Source: Pelagophyceae sp. CCMP2097 (lineage: Eukaryota; Sar; Pelagophyceae). Taken from it: a DNA stretch of 23,488 bases. A program made the position numbers and the translations under genes. Below, piece after piece: positions 1 to 8,763 of this stretch (position 1 is its first letter; each line of letters begins with the position of its first letter). The stretch is taken from the NCBI GenBank assembly GCA_026770575.1, contig MU657618.1, forward strand, positions 6,739 through 30,226, in the 5' to 3' direction. Below the pieces are notes generated by a model. It was not told where the DNA came from and ran no database searches. It worked only from the letters and a program-made list of their open reading frames with translations.

Positions 1-519
1 CGATTGGTTTGCGCGAGCAGGTGGCCCGCGGCGTCGGCGGGTAGGAGGTGGGCTCCCGGTTCTTGCACGACGTTTGTGGCGAGGTCCTTGGCCTCGGGCC
101 TTGCCGGGGCGCCACGGAGGCGCTCGCAGATCCTCAGGCGAGGCGCCGCGCGCATTTGTGCCATGGCCGGTAGCTCGGTCCCCGCGCCCGGCCGTACTCT
201 CGCCCTTATGGCCGAGGCGCAGGACCGCGACAAGACACACGCAGGATGTCGGCGCAACGCGACGAAGCATTTCTGAGCCAGCCGGCTCAGAAGACGCTCG
301 GAATGACACGACTGCCCTCTCATTCTGACCTTGGCGTACATCGACTTCAACGCGCTGAGTTTCGCCTTGAGGAACGCGCCGCTGTACTCTTTCTCCGGAG
401 CGCGCGACGGGTCGAGAGAGCTGACGTCGATGTTATCAGGTCAGAAATTAGGCGGCTTAAACGTGTCGTCGTTGAACGCGATGGCAACACCACTGTCCCA
501 CGGGTCTCCCGCCTCTTAA
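1..519 (-). CDS. Partial host-like ORF running off the left edge
   Basis: Read on the minus strand from about 519 to position 1, one frame stays open except for a single TGA near 448, and it runs off the window. The upstream part reads like a normal soluble protein (for example DPWDSGVAIAFNDDTF and APEKEYSGAFLKAKLSALK). The downstream part is Arg/Ala-rich and less convincing, and the opposite strand is also partly open, as is common in GC-rich DNA. An ATG is available at 341. I do not recognise the family. The ORF begins right beside the AT-rich block, so the provirus may have inserted into or just upstream of this gene. The TGA may be a mutation, an intron signal or a sequencing error. Confidence 0.35.
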
Positions 520-520
520 A

Positions 521-840
521 TAAATATAGAGGTTTTTGAGAGGTTTTTTTGAGAGGTTTTTAAATGACAAAAAATGGTTATATTCATCTCGCTGCGCTCA
601 GTTCATTTAACAACTTTTTGTCATTAAAAAAAAACTATAAAAAAAACCTCTCAAAAAGCACTTTGAAATAAAAATAAAAAGTTTGTCGTAACAGGGGCAG
701 GGTTGGGATTTTTAATATTTTCAAACTGCGCTCGGCTCATTTAACAACTTTTTTGTCATTAAAAAACCTATCAAAAAAACGCTTTGATAAATAAAAAATT
801 GACGTAGCAGGGGCAGGTTAAAAAACAGATATGTACAATT
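521..840. repeat. Left terminal repeat region of the provirus
   Basis: The block opens with three copies of GAGGTTTTT-type sequence (about 529-561). These reappear inverted as AAAACCTCTCAAAAA near 645-657 and AAAACCTATCAAAAA near 764-778. A direct repeat of roughly 120 bp follows. The first copy runs about 590-710 and the second about 725-825. Both contain CTGCGCTC, CATTTAACAACTTTTT, GTCATTAAAA and a final GTAGCAGGGGCAGG-like tract. AAATGACAAAAA at 563-574 can also pair with TTTTTGTCATT at 615-625. Clustering of direct and inverted repeats exactly at the composition boundary suggests an element terminus. The matching right end was not found. Confidence 0.6.
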
Positions 841-947
841 TTGATTAAATGATAAAAATGAAAGGTAAAAAGATATATAAGCAGAAAGGGATAAAATAAG
901 TTAATAGAATGAGTTAAAATGACAAAAGTTTTAATCTTTTGAATGTT
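841..947. other. AT-rich spacer before first provirus gene
   Basis: This short AT-rich stretch between the terminal repeats and the first plus-strand reading frame contains no convincing ORF. It probably holds the upstream regulatory region of the next gene, but no specific motif can be defended. Confidence 0.4.
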
Positions 948-1609
948 ATGGACGTGTATGACATTGAAGCGGACTTTAAAAATGCGGTTGATATTTACTT
1001 TAAAAAATCGAAATTTGCCCGTTTAAGTGGGAGGGATTTGAGCAAAAATTATAAAAAAAACTTGTAAAAAAATATGCCGAAAGGGGTTTTATTTTACCGA
1101 CATATAAAACGGCTTTGATAGGGAACACCTTTGTAAATCCGACAACGATTTACGACAAACGTTTTAAATTTGAACAGAAAGTTAAAAAAAATATACAGAA
1201 AAATATAGATGATATAACCCAACGTGTGGATGATAAAAAAAATCGAATGTTATCTCAAGAGCATTTATGCGCAACAAAGTAAACTCCGAAATTCAAGGAT
1301 TCTGAGCAACGAGTTAAATATGGGAAAAAAATCCCTGAGTTCATAGTTGAACCTGTTAGAATTTAAAGCATACAATGGGATGAACGTTTTGGATATGATG
1401 AAACTTTCACAAGACTTTTCGCCCCATTATTAATGAACTACCCCAATGGAACCGTCCAGATTGATGTAATTTATGAACACGGGGTTAGTGGTAGCGCGGA
1501 CGGTCTGCCTACCATAATCTGGGATAGACATAATTCTAAAATATTCATCCACGCGATCAAGTTAGAAGACAAAAGCACACGAACAAGAACCACACAAATT
1601 AATGTGTAA
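948..1609 (+). pseudogene. Unidentified provirus gene, frameshifted
   Basis: An ATG at 948 opens MDVYDIEADFKNAVDIYF and continues for about 40 codons. The reading then moves through at least two frames to a final TAA at 1607-1609. Later segments include GFILPTYKTALIGNTFVNP and the Asn/Lys-rich KKNIQKNIDDITQRVDDKK, then DVIYEHGVSGSADGLP and IHAIKLEDKSTRTRTTQINV near the end. The middle looks helical and the last third looks like a compact globular domain. Total length would be about 220 residues. Its place directly upstream of the polymerase on the same strand suggests a replication-linked or terminus-linked role, but that is inference. I do not recognise the family. At least one TAA (after EPVRI) and a frame change near 1070 show that it is broken. 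Confidence 0.55.
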
Positions 1610-1792
1610 GGGGAGACACGTCAAGGATATAAATTCCACAGACAGAGAAATATTGAGACAATAAGGGATAAATGGAATAGTTAAGTATTTGGTCAAATCA
1701 CATCAAAAAGTGAAAAATAATTTATATATATTGACATAAAATTTATAACGCCAGCGGCAGGGGGGTGCTGCTCGATAAATAATGGCTTAAAA
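1610..1792. other. Intergenic AT-rich spacer
   Basis: No convincing ORF is seen. A C/G-rich patch near 1749-1770 (GGCAGGGGGGTG) resembles the GCAGGGGCAGG motif of the left-terminal direct repeats at about 692 and 807, and could be a third degenerate copy. Confidence 0.35.
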
Positions 1793-3441
1793 ATGAGTAA
1801 CGGAAATAAAAAGAATAAAATTAAAATAGAACGCCCTAAAAGTTCAAACAATAATTGCTTTTTTAAATGTATATTAAAATATTATCCGATAAAAGATCAA
1901 CAATTCGGTTTAAATCAATGTAACGAAATACGACAACAGTTCGGCATAGAAAAAATGCTATGATAAGCGTTGATGACGCCGTTGAAATTTTCAAATTTTT
2001 ACATCATGATAAAGAGATCGCAAAATTTTGTTAAGAAATGGAAAAAGGTGAATTAACTAATACTTTAGTGGGGGGTACATATGAATCAGAATTTAAACTT
2101 ATATTGATGGATTCACACTATTCCATAATTACCGAAAAATGGAATACGTGCTGAGAAAGTTTTAAATCTTATTGACGTTAGAATAAATGTTATCCTGAAA
2201 AAGTCAAATATAAAAAGAAAAAATGAACCCCTCTCTCATTCTCGCGGCAGAACCACCGAAAAATGTTCAGTTAAAAGATAAATTGATTCTACATTACGAT
2301 ATAGCGACACAGCGAAATAATTCGACTAAAGAACATAAAAATTTATATTATTGGTTTTGGGTACTTCGATGTACATGGCGAGTGGATTTATAGAACATTA
2401 GAAGGGCGTGATTGTATGAAGAAATTTTACGAAATTCTTGGAACAAAAGAGTTCGATCATGTAAAATATTTAAACGCAATTTGTGGATCTTCATTTGACC
2501 ATTATTATTTATTCAAGGAAAAACTTCAATCTGAAGGCAAAGAAAAGATGGGGGAGTATATGATTAATTACAGCAGGATTTTAAAATTGGACGTACAGAA
2601 GTAAAAATTATAGATTTGGGGCAACATCTTGTTAGTACTTTAAAGAAAAATTTGAAGGATTCGGGATGTGAGATAGAAAAAGGAGATATTGACCATAATC
2701 TCAGAACCGAGTGGGAAGAGACAACCGAAGTAAGACGTAAAGAAGTAAAATGTTATCTTATGAAGACGTTATTGGTTTAAAAGAATTATATTTAAAAAAA
2801 CGCAGTAATGTACGAAAAATTTAAAATTAATTTATGTGATTCAATGACGGCATCAAGTAATGCTTACAATATATATATAAAATCACGACATTAATCTTCC
2901 ATCACGAGAAAATGAGAACAATATTCGAAAAGTCATTTATGGAGGTAGGACGCAATGAAATATACGTACATATATGAGCAAATTCTTTGATAATATTAAT
3001 GAAACTTAGGTTTTGTTTAACAAAGACTAAAATGGGAATAAAGTCTATAAAATAAGTGAAACCGAATATGATAAAATTAATGATTATTTATTTGATGCAG
3101 ACGAAGTTAGTTTGTACAGCATAGCAATGTTGAGGAATTATCCCATTGGTAAGGAGCTTTCAACGAATGAGTATAATGAGGGCAAAATGGGAATTTATCG
3201 AAAAGAATACATCACAAATAAAACCTTACTAACGCGGATTTTACCGAGAAAAGAAAACGGTGCATTAAAATGGGATTTAATAGATTCAGGGGGGTTGGTA
3301 TTCAACTGTTGATATCGAAAATGCGAAAACATCGGGTTATAAAATCACAGGGTTGAATGGTTATTATTGAAAAGAATGCGCAATAATTTTTAAAAAATAT
3401 GTCGAATTATTCTATGAGATGAAGAAGAACGCTATAAAAGG

Positions 3442-3644
3442 TAGGAAGTTCCTGCCCCAATTAGAATCTGGCCCCAATTAGAATCCAATCTGGCCTATCA
3501 GGTGACTTGAAAATATAATTTGTTCAGAAAAAGAAATTTTGAACCAATCACGGATCTCGAAATTTGGAATATGTTCAGAAAAAATTAGATTCTAGTTGGG
3601 GCATTTCCGCGAAAGCCGATTCTAATTGGGGCAGGAACTTCCTA
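3442..3644. mobile_element. MITE of the GGAAGT family, inside polB
   Basis: A perfect 27-bp inverted repeat runs 3442-3468 and 3618-3644, beginning TAGGAAGTTCCTGCCCCAAT. Taking the outer TA as target duplication, the mobile unit is 3444-3642 (199 bp). The motif CCCCAATTAGAATC is repeated just inside the left end (about 3472-3485), giving a doubled terminus. There is no ORF, so it is non-autonomous. It interrupts the polymerase between the GYY-KECAIIF segment and the motif B region. TA duplication and short size fit a Tc1/mariner-like or similar TA-targeting family. Termini are related to the 4511-5982 element. Confidence 0.85.
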
Positions 3645-3870
3645 CTTGCCAATATTAAACAGTAAAAATTTATTTGAATGCATTTATGGGAAAATATTGC
3701 AGGGAAGTATTCTAAAGAAAAAGAAAATCATCTCAAACCTGAAGAATTCTCCAGTTTGTTACAAAAGAATTAGATTTTAGAAATTAATGAAGTCAATTCG
3801 AATCGTTGGGTTGTCTCCTATGATCCTTCGGAAAATAGTAAAGAAAAATATGCTCAAAGGCCTTCACATT

Positions 3871-4205
3871 TGTGGCTGGGGAAGATAGAAATGGACTTTT
3901 ACTCCGGGTGTATCAAATCCGAGTTAGCCCGCCTAAGGTGTGGAGTTCAGCGAGCCGGATCGGCTCTCGTCCAAACGCCGCCTTCTAACTCGTCGTCCTC
4001 GAAGCGCAGTGCCTTGGGGAAGGTAGGAATTGAACAAAAAAGGGCGCGTTTCTCTTTATTTTTTCAAACGAGTTTTTTCGCTGTGCGTGATCGCGCGCTC
4101 GCGCGGAGCGCGCTCAGATCACTAAAACCACCCTAGCACTAAATCACGTTTGCCTCGATAACTCCCCTCGCCAATAAGAGTGCATTTCTATCTTCCCCAG
4201 CCACA
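3871..4205. mobile_element. TIR element of the TGTGGCTGGG family, inside polB
   Basis: Inverted ends begin TGTGGCTGGGGAAGATAGAA at 3871 and at the complement of 4205, with at least 23 identical bases. The interior is GC-richer than the surrounding viral DNA, and contains a C/G-rich palindromic stretch near 4090-4120. A clear TA or longer target duplication is not visible (flanks TT and CT), so either it has mutated or the boundary is slightly different. No transposase is present. The insertion lies between the KEKYAQRPSH segment and the SSFYQGYFRQIM segment of the polymerase. The terminus is related to the 16943-17668 element. Confidence 0.8.
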
Positions 4206-4634
4206 CTAAGTAGTTTTTATCAAGGGTACTTTCGACAAATAATGATTGAAAAATATAACCAATGCGGGAATACGATAAACCGCATGCCTTTTTATTACGA
4301 CAAGGACAGCATGGTCATCCCATCTGAATGTTTGGATAATGTAAAAATAGATTAAAATCTTGGTGGGATTGATGATGATGTTGGTGGGAAAATTTTAAAT
4401 GACATCACCATCGCCCCGCATCTGTATGCGTTTAAATATATCAGTGCAAAAAAAAACACTCTACAATATCATTTTAGAGGCAAGGGGGTCTCGACGAACT
4501 TGCCAGCATAGGAAGTCCTTGCCCCTATTGGATTCGGGATTGTCGGAAGGTCCCCTATTGAATTCTCGAATTTTTCGGGGGAAGCAATTAGAGCCCTCTC
4601 ATTGGCCGGTTGCCAGCCAGGACTCAGCCGAACT

Positions 4635-4857
4635 GACGCGAGGCAAGCGGGGGCGCGGTGGGCGCACGCATGCGCGTCGGCCCGGGGCCGCGGCGCGCGG
4701 AGGGGGGGCATCGCTCCGAGGTTGGCCGCCCCCGACAGCCGCGGAGACGCGAGGCAAGCAAGGGCGCGGTGGGGCCTCGCATCTGCGTCTGCCCGGGGCC
4801 GCGGAGCGGCGCTGAGGGAGGGGCATCGCTCCGTTGGCCGCCCTTGGCAGTCGCGGA
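4635..4857. repeat. Two-copy tandem repeat, period about 111 bp
   Basis: GACGCGAGGCAAGC recurs at 4635 and 4746. Both copies continue through GGGCGCGGTGGG, CCCGGGGCCGCGG, GGGCATCGCTCCG and TTGGCCGCC. The copies differ by several substitutions and small indels, so the duplication is not recent. ORFs on both strands here are low-complexity shadows. Similar cassette duplications are common in the subterminal parts of non-autonomous transposons. Confidence 0.75.
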
Positions 4858-4899
4858 AAACGGCCAAGGTGAAGCACTTTAGTGTCGATTGTGCATCAG

Positions 4900-5606
4900 T
4901 TAAGCGTGGTGTAGACGTCCCCATCGTCGTCGCTCATGTCCTGCTTGCTCCCCCTCGCTCATCAGCTCGTCGTCGTCCTCCTGGGCGAGCACTGGAAGCA
5001 TGGCCTTGTGCTGGGCCAGCAAGACGCCTTCGTTGAAAGCGCCGGCCGCCCAGGCGGCGATGCCGGTGGGCTTGGTGGTGTTGCTCCATGGCACCGGCAC
5101 GGCCACGCCGCGCCACTCCAGCAGAGCCTTGACCTTCGGGAGGGTTAGGGCCGCGATGTCGTAGCCTTTCTCAATGAAGTCGCCGAGCGCGGCGCACAAG
5201 TCGATGGCCTTCTTGTCGCCGCGCGCGGTGGCCTTCTTGGCGCGCTTCGACGCCTTCTCTTCGAGCTCCGCGGCGTCGGCCTGCTCTTGTGCGTACAGCT
5301 CCGCCATGATCACTGTCGCGTCTCCGCCGAGCGACGTGCTGGGGCCAGCGCGCTGCGGAGCTTCTCGATCGGCTGCGGCGGCGCGCGTGGGCCTCGGGGG
5401 CCCGCGTTCTGCTTGCGCTTGTCGCCTCCCATGTTCGTGATGTCGCCGAGCACGTGGCGATCGGCCGCGTCGAGGCGCTGCGTCGTTGCGCCGGGGCGCG
5501 CGGCGACCTTCATGGCGGCGCCGTGCACCGTCGTCGCATGGGATGGCATATCCGCGCTGAGCAGCAGCAAGTAGAGGATGCTTCGGAGGATGGTCGTCGA
5601 CGGCAT
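4900..5606 (-). pseudogene. Passenger gene remnant with SAP-like segment in the transposon
   Basis: On the minus strand, a reading frame from 5606 gives AAMKVAARPGATTQRLDAAD and NMGGDKRKQNAGPRGPRAPP. It then shifts frame near 5320-5350 into ATVIMAELYAQEQADAAELE, KAIDLCAALGDFIEKGYDIA and LTLPKVKALLEWRGVAVPVP, ending in an acidic EDDDELMSEGEQ tail with the stop at 4900. The piece around LTLPKVKALLEWRGV has the two-helix look of a SAP DNA-binding motif; this is a resemblance only. The protein would be soluble, with a coiled, Lys/Ala-rich middle. C/G-ending codons match the host flanks rather than the virus, so it is likely captured host or transposon sequence. Function is unknown. Confidence 0.45.
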
Positions 5607-6337
5607 GAAGGATGCACCGGCAGCCGTGATGCGTCTGCGACGGGGAGGATGTCAAGCAATGCGCGCTCTGCAAGTCAAGGCACTCACCACAAGCGATACG
5701 TCGAGTTGCTGGCGAGCTGGCGTGTCGCTAGCAATGAGTGCCTGGCGAGTACCTGGCGTGTTGGGCGATAGTATAAAGGAACGACCGCGCACCATCCTTG
5801 GCGCGGCGCTCCCTCCGCGGGGGCCTTTTGTTCCGCTGTAGCCGAAAGAAAGCCGCATGGACAACCCAGAACGCCGAATGGATAGACCCCCGATACACTC
5901 TCTATGTAAACACATTTCCAAATAATGGATGTGCACTTTCGCTGACCCAGGGGTACAGAATCCAATAGGGGCAATGACTTCCTATATTTAAACCTTAGAA
6001 AAACGAGGTGACAAAGAGGTTGATGATCCTCAAAATAAATTTTGGCAAGCCTTTGAAAAAAACGTATGAAGGAAAATCGAAAGAATTCAATCAAAAAAAA
6101 ACGATTCGAAAGATTGGACTTAGAAAAGCAAGCAATGAAAAATGTTCGATTTTATCACACAGACAAATATATAGACCCTGAACAGACAAAGCGCGAAATT
6201 TTTGAAAATCGCTGGGGAGGACGACAATATATAAACGAATAAGGTAAATTGGATGAAAATGGCGATTTAACAGTTCCTCACGGATTATATTTAAAAATAG
6301 TTTTTTTTAGATAAAATTTATGATCTTATTATATAAT

Positions 6338-6735
6338 ATGAAGGGACAAATTTACATGATAACTTGTTAAGAAACAAATTTGCGATATTATGGGGGCACT
6401 GAACAAACTTTACAAACTCGTAATTTTGGTCATGTATCAAAGCCTAAAATAACATCTTAACGTGTTTTAGAACATGGATGTTATTTTATAACGTGTTTGA
6501 AGGAGAAAACGTTTCAAAATATAAAATTATTAAGAAAAAGGGAAAGATATTATTTAAAAATTCGACTGTGTCAATTCAAATATCCCAAACAATTCTTAAA
6601 AAGAAAGTTGGGATCAATGGGCTCTCAGAAATAGGGAGAAGGAACGTATTCGTGCTAAGAAATTCCGTTCTGACAACCCGAATTATCATAAACTATGTGC
6701 CTGAAAAAATTCAATTTAATCAAATTAAAAAGTAA
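6338..6735 (+). pseudogene. GIY-YIG endonuclease, degenerate
   Basis: GIY-YIG enzymes cut DNA in homing, repair or virus competition. ATG 6338 starts MKGQIYMITC, in the position of the GIY strand. YYGGTEQTLQTRNFGHVSK follows at about 6395-6450, which matches the YIG strand and the conserved Arg helix. Further on, a frame change gives RVLEHGCYFI, then FDCVNSNIPNN. A basic tail WALRNREKERIRAKKFRSDN resembles the charged C-terminal repeat of viral GIY-YIG proteins. TAA codons after MITC, ITS and PNNS plus at least one frameshift break it. It follows the polymerase on the same strand by about 20 bp. Such genes are common in PLVs and giant viruses. The final stop could be at 6733-6735 or slightly upstream in another frame. 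Confidence 0.75.
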
Positions 6736-6753
6736 AATTTTCTTTTGTTATAA

Positions 6754-6990
6754 TTACAGAATAGATATTTTTTTCCTGCTTAATTTCTTTTTACTATATA
6801 CAACAACTTTCTCGCGGCTTATTTTAATAATCAATTCATTTATTTGATCTTCAAAATAAGAAAATCGTTCTTTGTTATAATTAAAACCGTTTTAGTTTTC
6901 AATATTGATAAATCTTGACATTTCATTATTTTTAGAGTTTTTATCAATTTCTTCTTCATATTTAAATATAAATTATAATTATATTGAGAA
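6754..6990 (-). pseudogene. Small unidentified minus-strand provirus gene
   Basis: A minus frame ending at TAA 6754-6756 reads KYEEEIDKNSKNNEMSRF and, after one in-frame TAA, NYNKERFSYFEDQINELI and KISREKVVVYSKKKLSRK. It is charged, probably helical, and about 70-75 residues. The start is uncertain: an upstream piece QYNYNLYLNMKKK lies in another frame near 6950-6985. It is convergent with the GIY-YIG gene, whose end lies 19 bp away. No family is recognised. The long stretch of sensible residues argues for a real gene, but its small size keeps confidence modest. Confidence 0.4.
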
Positions 6991-7395
6991 AGGACCTCTT
7001 TGTGCAACTAATAAAGAAAATAAACCTGAAAGAGGAAGCCCCCCCAAAAAGGAGAAATTTGTTAAAGAAAATGAAGATATTGATGAACCTGTCGATAGTA
7101 TGGAAGAAATTCTTCCATATTAAGAAGAAGAATTAATCAAACCGAAATTGAAACGGGTTCGAACTGCCGCACAATTTTCTGCCTATAGAAAATTGGGGAA
7201 ATTGAACAAGATTCGTAATTAAGAAAAAAAATAGCAAATATAAAATGATTAAAGATGAGGAAAAAATGAACGAGATTGATAGGATTGTAAACACGACACT
7301 TGAATCACGAACAAAACAAACACAAAACAAGAAAGTCCAAAAAAGTCCAAATAATTTAAGATGATGATTCAGATGATTTAGATGATTTTGGTTAA
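6990..7395 (+). pseudogene. Small charged provirus protein with acidic C-terminus
   Basis: The plus strand reads GPLCATNKENKPERGSPPKK and KEKFVKENEDIDEPVDSMEE, reaches a TAA at about 7121-7123, and continues in the same frame as EEELIKPKLKRVRTAAQFSA and YRKLGKLNKIRN. A further frame change leads to the tail DDDSDDLDDFG and TAA at 7393-7395. The basic KPKLKRVRTAAQ segment followed by an acidic tail is typical of small DNA- or RNA-associated viral proteins. No specific family can be named. The end overlaps the convergent minus gene by about 18 bp. The true start is not clear and could lie as far upstream as 6905. Confidence 0.45.
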
Positions 7396-7712
7396 GTAGA
7401 TCATTCGAGCAGAATAATGTTTCAATATTTTGATTTTTTCTTCTTCTTCGTCAAGTTGTTCAAGTGCAGCGAGTTTTTTTTCTCCTTTATATTCGCTGCA
7501 CTTTCTCTTTCTTGTCTTCGGACTTCTTATAAACCTTCAGCAGATAGATCAGACGGGTTTTAATATCGTATTGGAACTCAAACATCGACTATTCTATCCA
7601 CAATTATCGGGTCGGGTACTTCAACAGGGTTTTGAATAAAAAGTTTTTTTTGTTTGGTTTGAGAGGATTTTTGTTCAACTCGTTTTGATTGATAATGATG
7701 ATTGTGAATCAT
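7378..7712 (-). pseudogene. Small coiled-coil-like provirus protein
   Basis: From an ATG at 7712 on the minus strand the frame gives MIHNHHYQSKRVEQKSSQTK and LFIQNPVEVPDPIIVDRIVD. It then shifts to YDIKTRLIYLLKVYKKSEDK and KLAALEQLDEEEEKIKILKH, ending at TAA 7378-7380. About 110 residues, with a central Pro-rich linker and a C-terminal charged helix that would form a coiled coil. It is the first gene of the minus-strand block and overlaps the convergent plus-strand gene. No family recognised. Two frame changes and one TGA show decay. Confidence 0.45.
7463..7502. terminator. Hairpin in convergent region
   Basis: AGTGCAGCGA (7463-7472) and TCGCTGCACT (7493-7502) form a perfect 10-bp inverted repeat around a 20-base T/A-rich loop. 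It lies close to the meeting point of the plus and minus gene blocks. It also overlaps coding sequence of the small minus-strand gene, so a transcript-ending role is speculative. Confidence 0.3.
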
Positions 7713-8075
7713 TATGTTTGAATTAGTTTTTTATGTACTTTTGGTGACATAAACCGCCTTTTTTTATTCAATAATTTTTTTAATTTTTTAACACTTTTAA
7801 CTCAAATAATTTTTTTGATCTCCTTATTTTGAAGATCGGACCACATTATCTACACTTTATAAAGAAAGTATATTGAAATAATTATTAAATTCTCTGGTTT
7901 CAGCATTCTTTACTTTAAAAAAAATCACTTTTTTGTAAAAATAAAACCGCATAGTTGTAAAAATTCTCGATATGATATCTGCTGTAAAAATTCCTACCAA
8001 TTTCTTTTTGTGTTTTAAAGGTTTAAAAATAAATGAGCATATCACAATTTTCCCTATATGTTAGTGAAACTTGGA
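7713..8075 (-). other. AT-rich stretch with weak minus-strand ORF
   Basis: A 62-codon minus ORF (8045-7857) starts MICSFIFKPLKHKKKLVGIF and is rich in Phe, Ile and Lys. Another frame over the same stretch gives GRNFYSRYHIENFYNYAVLF. Neither is recognised, and the segment may be the decayed remnant of a gene following the ATPase. From 7713 to 7856 I see only AT-rich low-complexity sequence. Confidence 0.3.
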
Positions 8076-8599
8076 TCAAATCCTAATCTTAACAGATAAA
8101 TAGTGCAACGCGAGATTTTTCATGACAATGTCCGACAACTTATCAATTACGCTTTCATTGGTTTTCAATTTGCTGGCAGCGATAAATAATAAAACACCCT
8201 TCTTTTTAGAAGTAACTTCTAACAATTCCAAAGCGTTATCTAAAAAATTCTCATCAAAAATATCATATATTTGATGGATGGAAAGTTTTCAATTGAATTT
8301 TTTTCTTGTAATGAATTTAATGTAGACGTCGGGCAACAGACCAGAATTTTATCGAATACCCCCTGATAAACACGATGTTTTAAACTTGTTATGAGACTCA
8401 ACGCCAAAGTCTTTTTTTTGACCCTCCACTACCGGTTAGTAGATAAAACATGTTTTTAATTAAAATATGAGATTTTATCAACCCATCAAGCAGGGGAATG
8501 TGAGTTTTTCTTCTTATTATAGAATTTAAATTTATTATCTACGGATTGCTGTATGATATCCACGTCAACCGATTTGTTAACATTCTCAACAACCTTCAT
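8076..8599 (-). pseudogene. Genome-packaging ATPase, A32/FtsK-HerA-like, degenerate
   Basis: This protein would pump the viral genome into the capsid. From ATG 8599 it reads MKVVENVNKSVDVDIIQQSV, then NMFYLLTGSGGSKK around the Walker A site, with KT and LALSLITSL following after a frameshift in a run of eight A residues. Next come VFDKILVCCPTST and KNSIENFPSIKY, then a segment with DENFLDNALELLEVTS that could hold the Walker B Asp-Glu. KKGVLLFIAASKLKTNES and a TGA at 8076-8078 close it. The glycine-rich GSGGS-KKT loop, length (about 175 residues) and position next to the capsid gene fit A32-type ATPases of PLVs and virophages. The usual Gly before the catalytic Lys appears replaced. Three or four frame changes are needed, so it is broken. 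Confidence 0.65.
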
Positions 8600-8640
8600 A
8601 ATATTTTTTATATTTTTTTATATTTTTTTATTATTTTGTA
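8600..8640 (-). promoter_or_regulatory. A/T tract upstream of the ATPase gene
   Basis: Three near-identical 11-base units (TATTTTTTTAT-like on the plus strand, A-rich when read in the gene direction) lie directly before the ATPase start codon. Similar A-rich leaders precede the capsid gene and the fibre gene, so these may be late-promoter-type elements. In such an AT-rich genome chance is also possible. Confidence 0.4.
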
Positions 8641-8763
8641 TATTTAATTCTTTCTGCTTTCTATTTTTTAAGAAATTTGTAACTTAAAAATCCTCTACTT
8701 TGTTCAATCATTTGTTTGAAACTCGCAAAGATGTAAAATCCTATCAACGATATTTTACTTTCG

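Larger units (their letters stand above)
4511..5982. mobile_element. 1.5-kb GC-rich TIR element of the GGAAGT family, inside polB
   Basis: Termini at 4511-4535 and 5958-5982 are inverted copies of 25 bp with one mismatch, starting GGAAGTC and including TTGCCCCTATTGGATTC. Both sides are flanked by TA (4509-4510 and 5983-5984). A second degraded copy of the terminus (GGAAGGTCCCCTATTGAATTC without the full spacing) begins at about 4547. The interior is very GC-rich and holds a 111-bp tandem duplication and a minus-strand gene remnant. It splits the polymerase just after the KGV motif. No transposase was recognised, so it is probably a non-autonomous carrier of host sequence. Confidence 0.85.
1793..6314 (+). 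pseudogene. polB: Protein-primed family B DNA polymerase, interrupted by three transposons
   Basis: This gene would replicate a linear viral genome from a terminal protein. From ATG 1793 an N-terminal extension has NNNCFFKCILKYYP, then LMDSHYSIITEKWNTC. The exonuclease region has LILHYDIATQ (Exo I, with the usual Glu of D-x-E replaced by Ala) and CGSSFDHYYLFK (Exo II-like). Further on come SSNAYNIY, YGGRTQ (about 2938-2957), DADEVSLYSIAMLRNYPIG (motif A, about 3097-3150) and ILPRKENGALKWDLID. Motif B-like KIYLNAFMGKY follows at about 3665-3697, motif C YYDKDS with both Asp at about 4295, and KGV near 4485. A C-terminal part with FENRWGGRQYINE ends by 6314. The motif order matches DNA_pol_B_2 of PLVs, virophages and Polintons. 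The frame shifts repeatedly, has TAA, TAG and TGA stops, and is split by insertions at 3442, 3871 and 4511. The family call is firm; it cannot be functional as drawn. Confidence 0.9.

Noticed and set aside
4469..5036. Several overlapping Arg/Ala-rich ORFs of 90-150 codons on both strands
   Set aside because: They lie across the 111-bp tandem repeat in very GC-rich DNA; all frames are open and residues are low complexity, so they are shadows.
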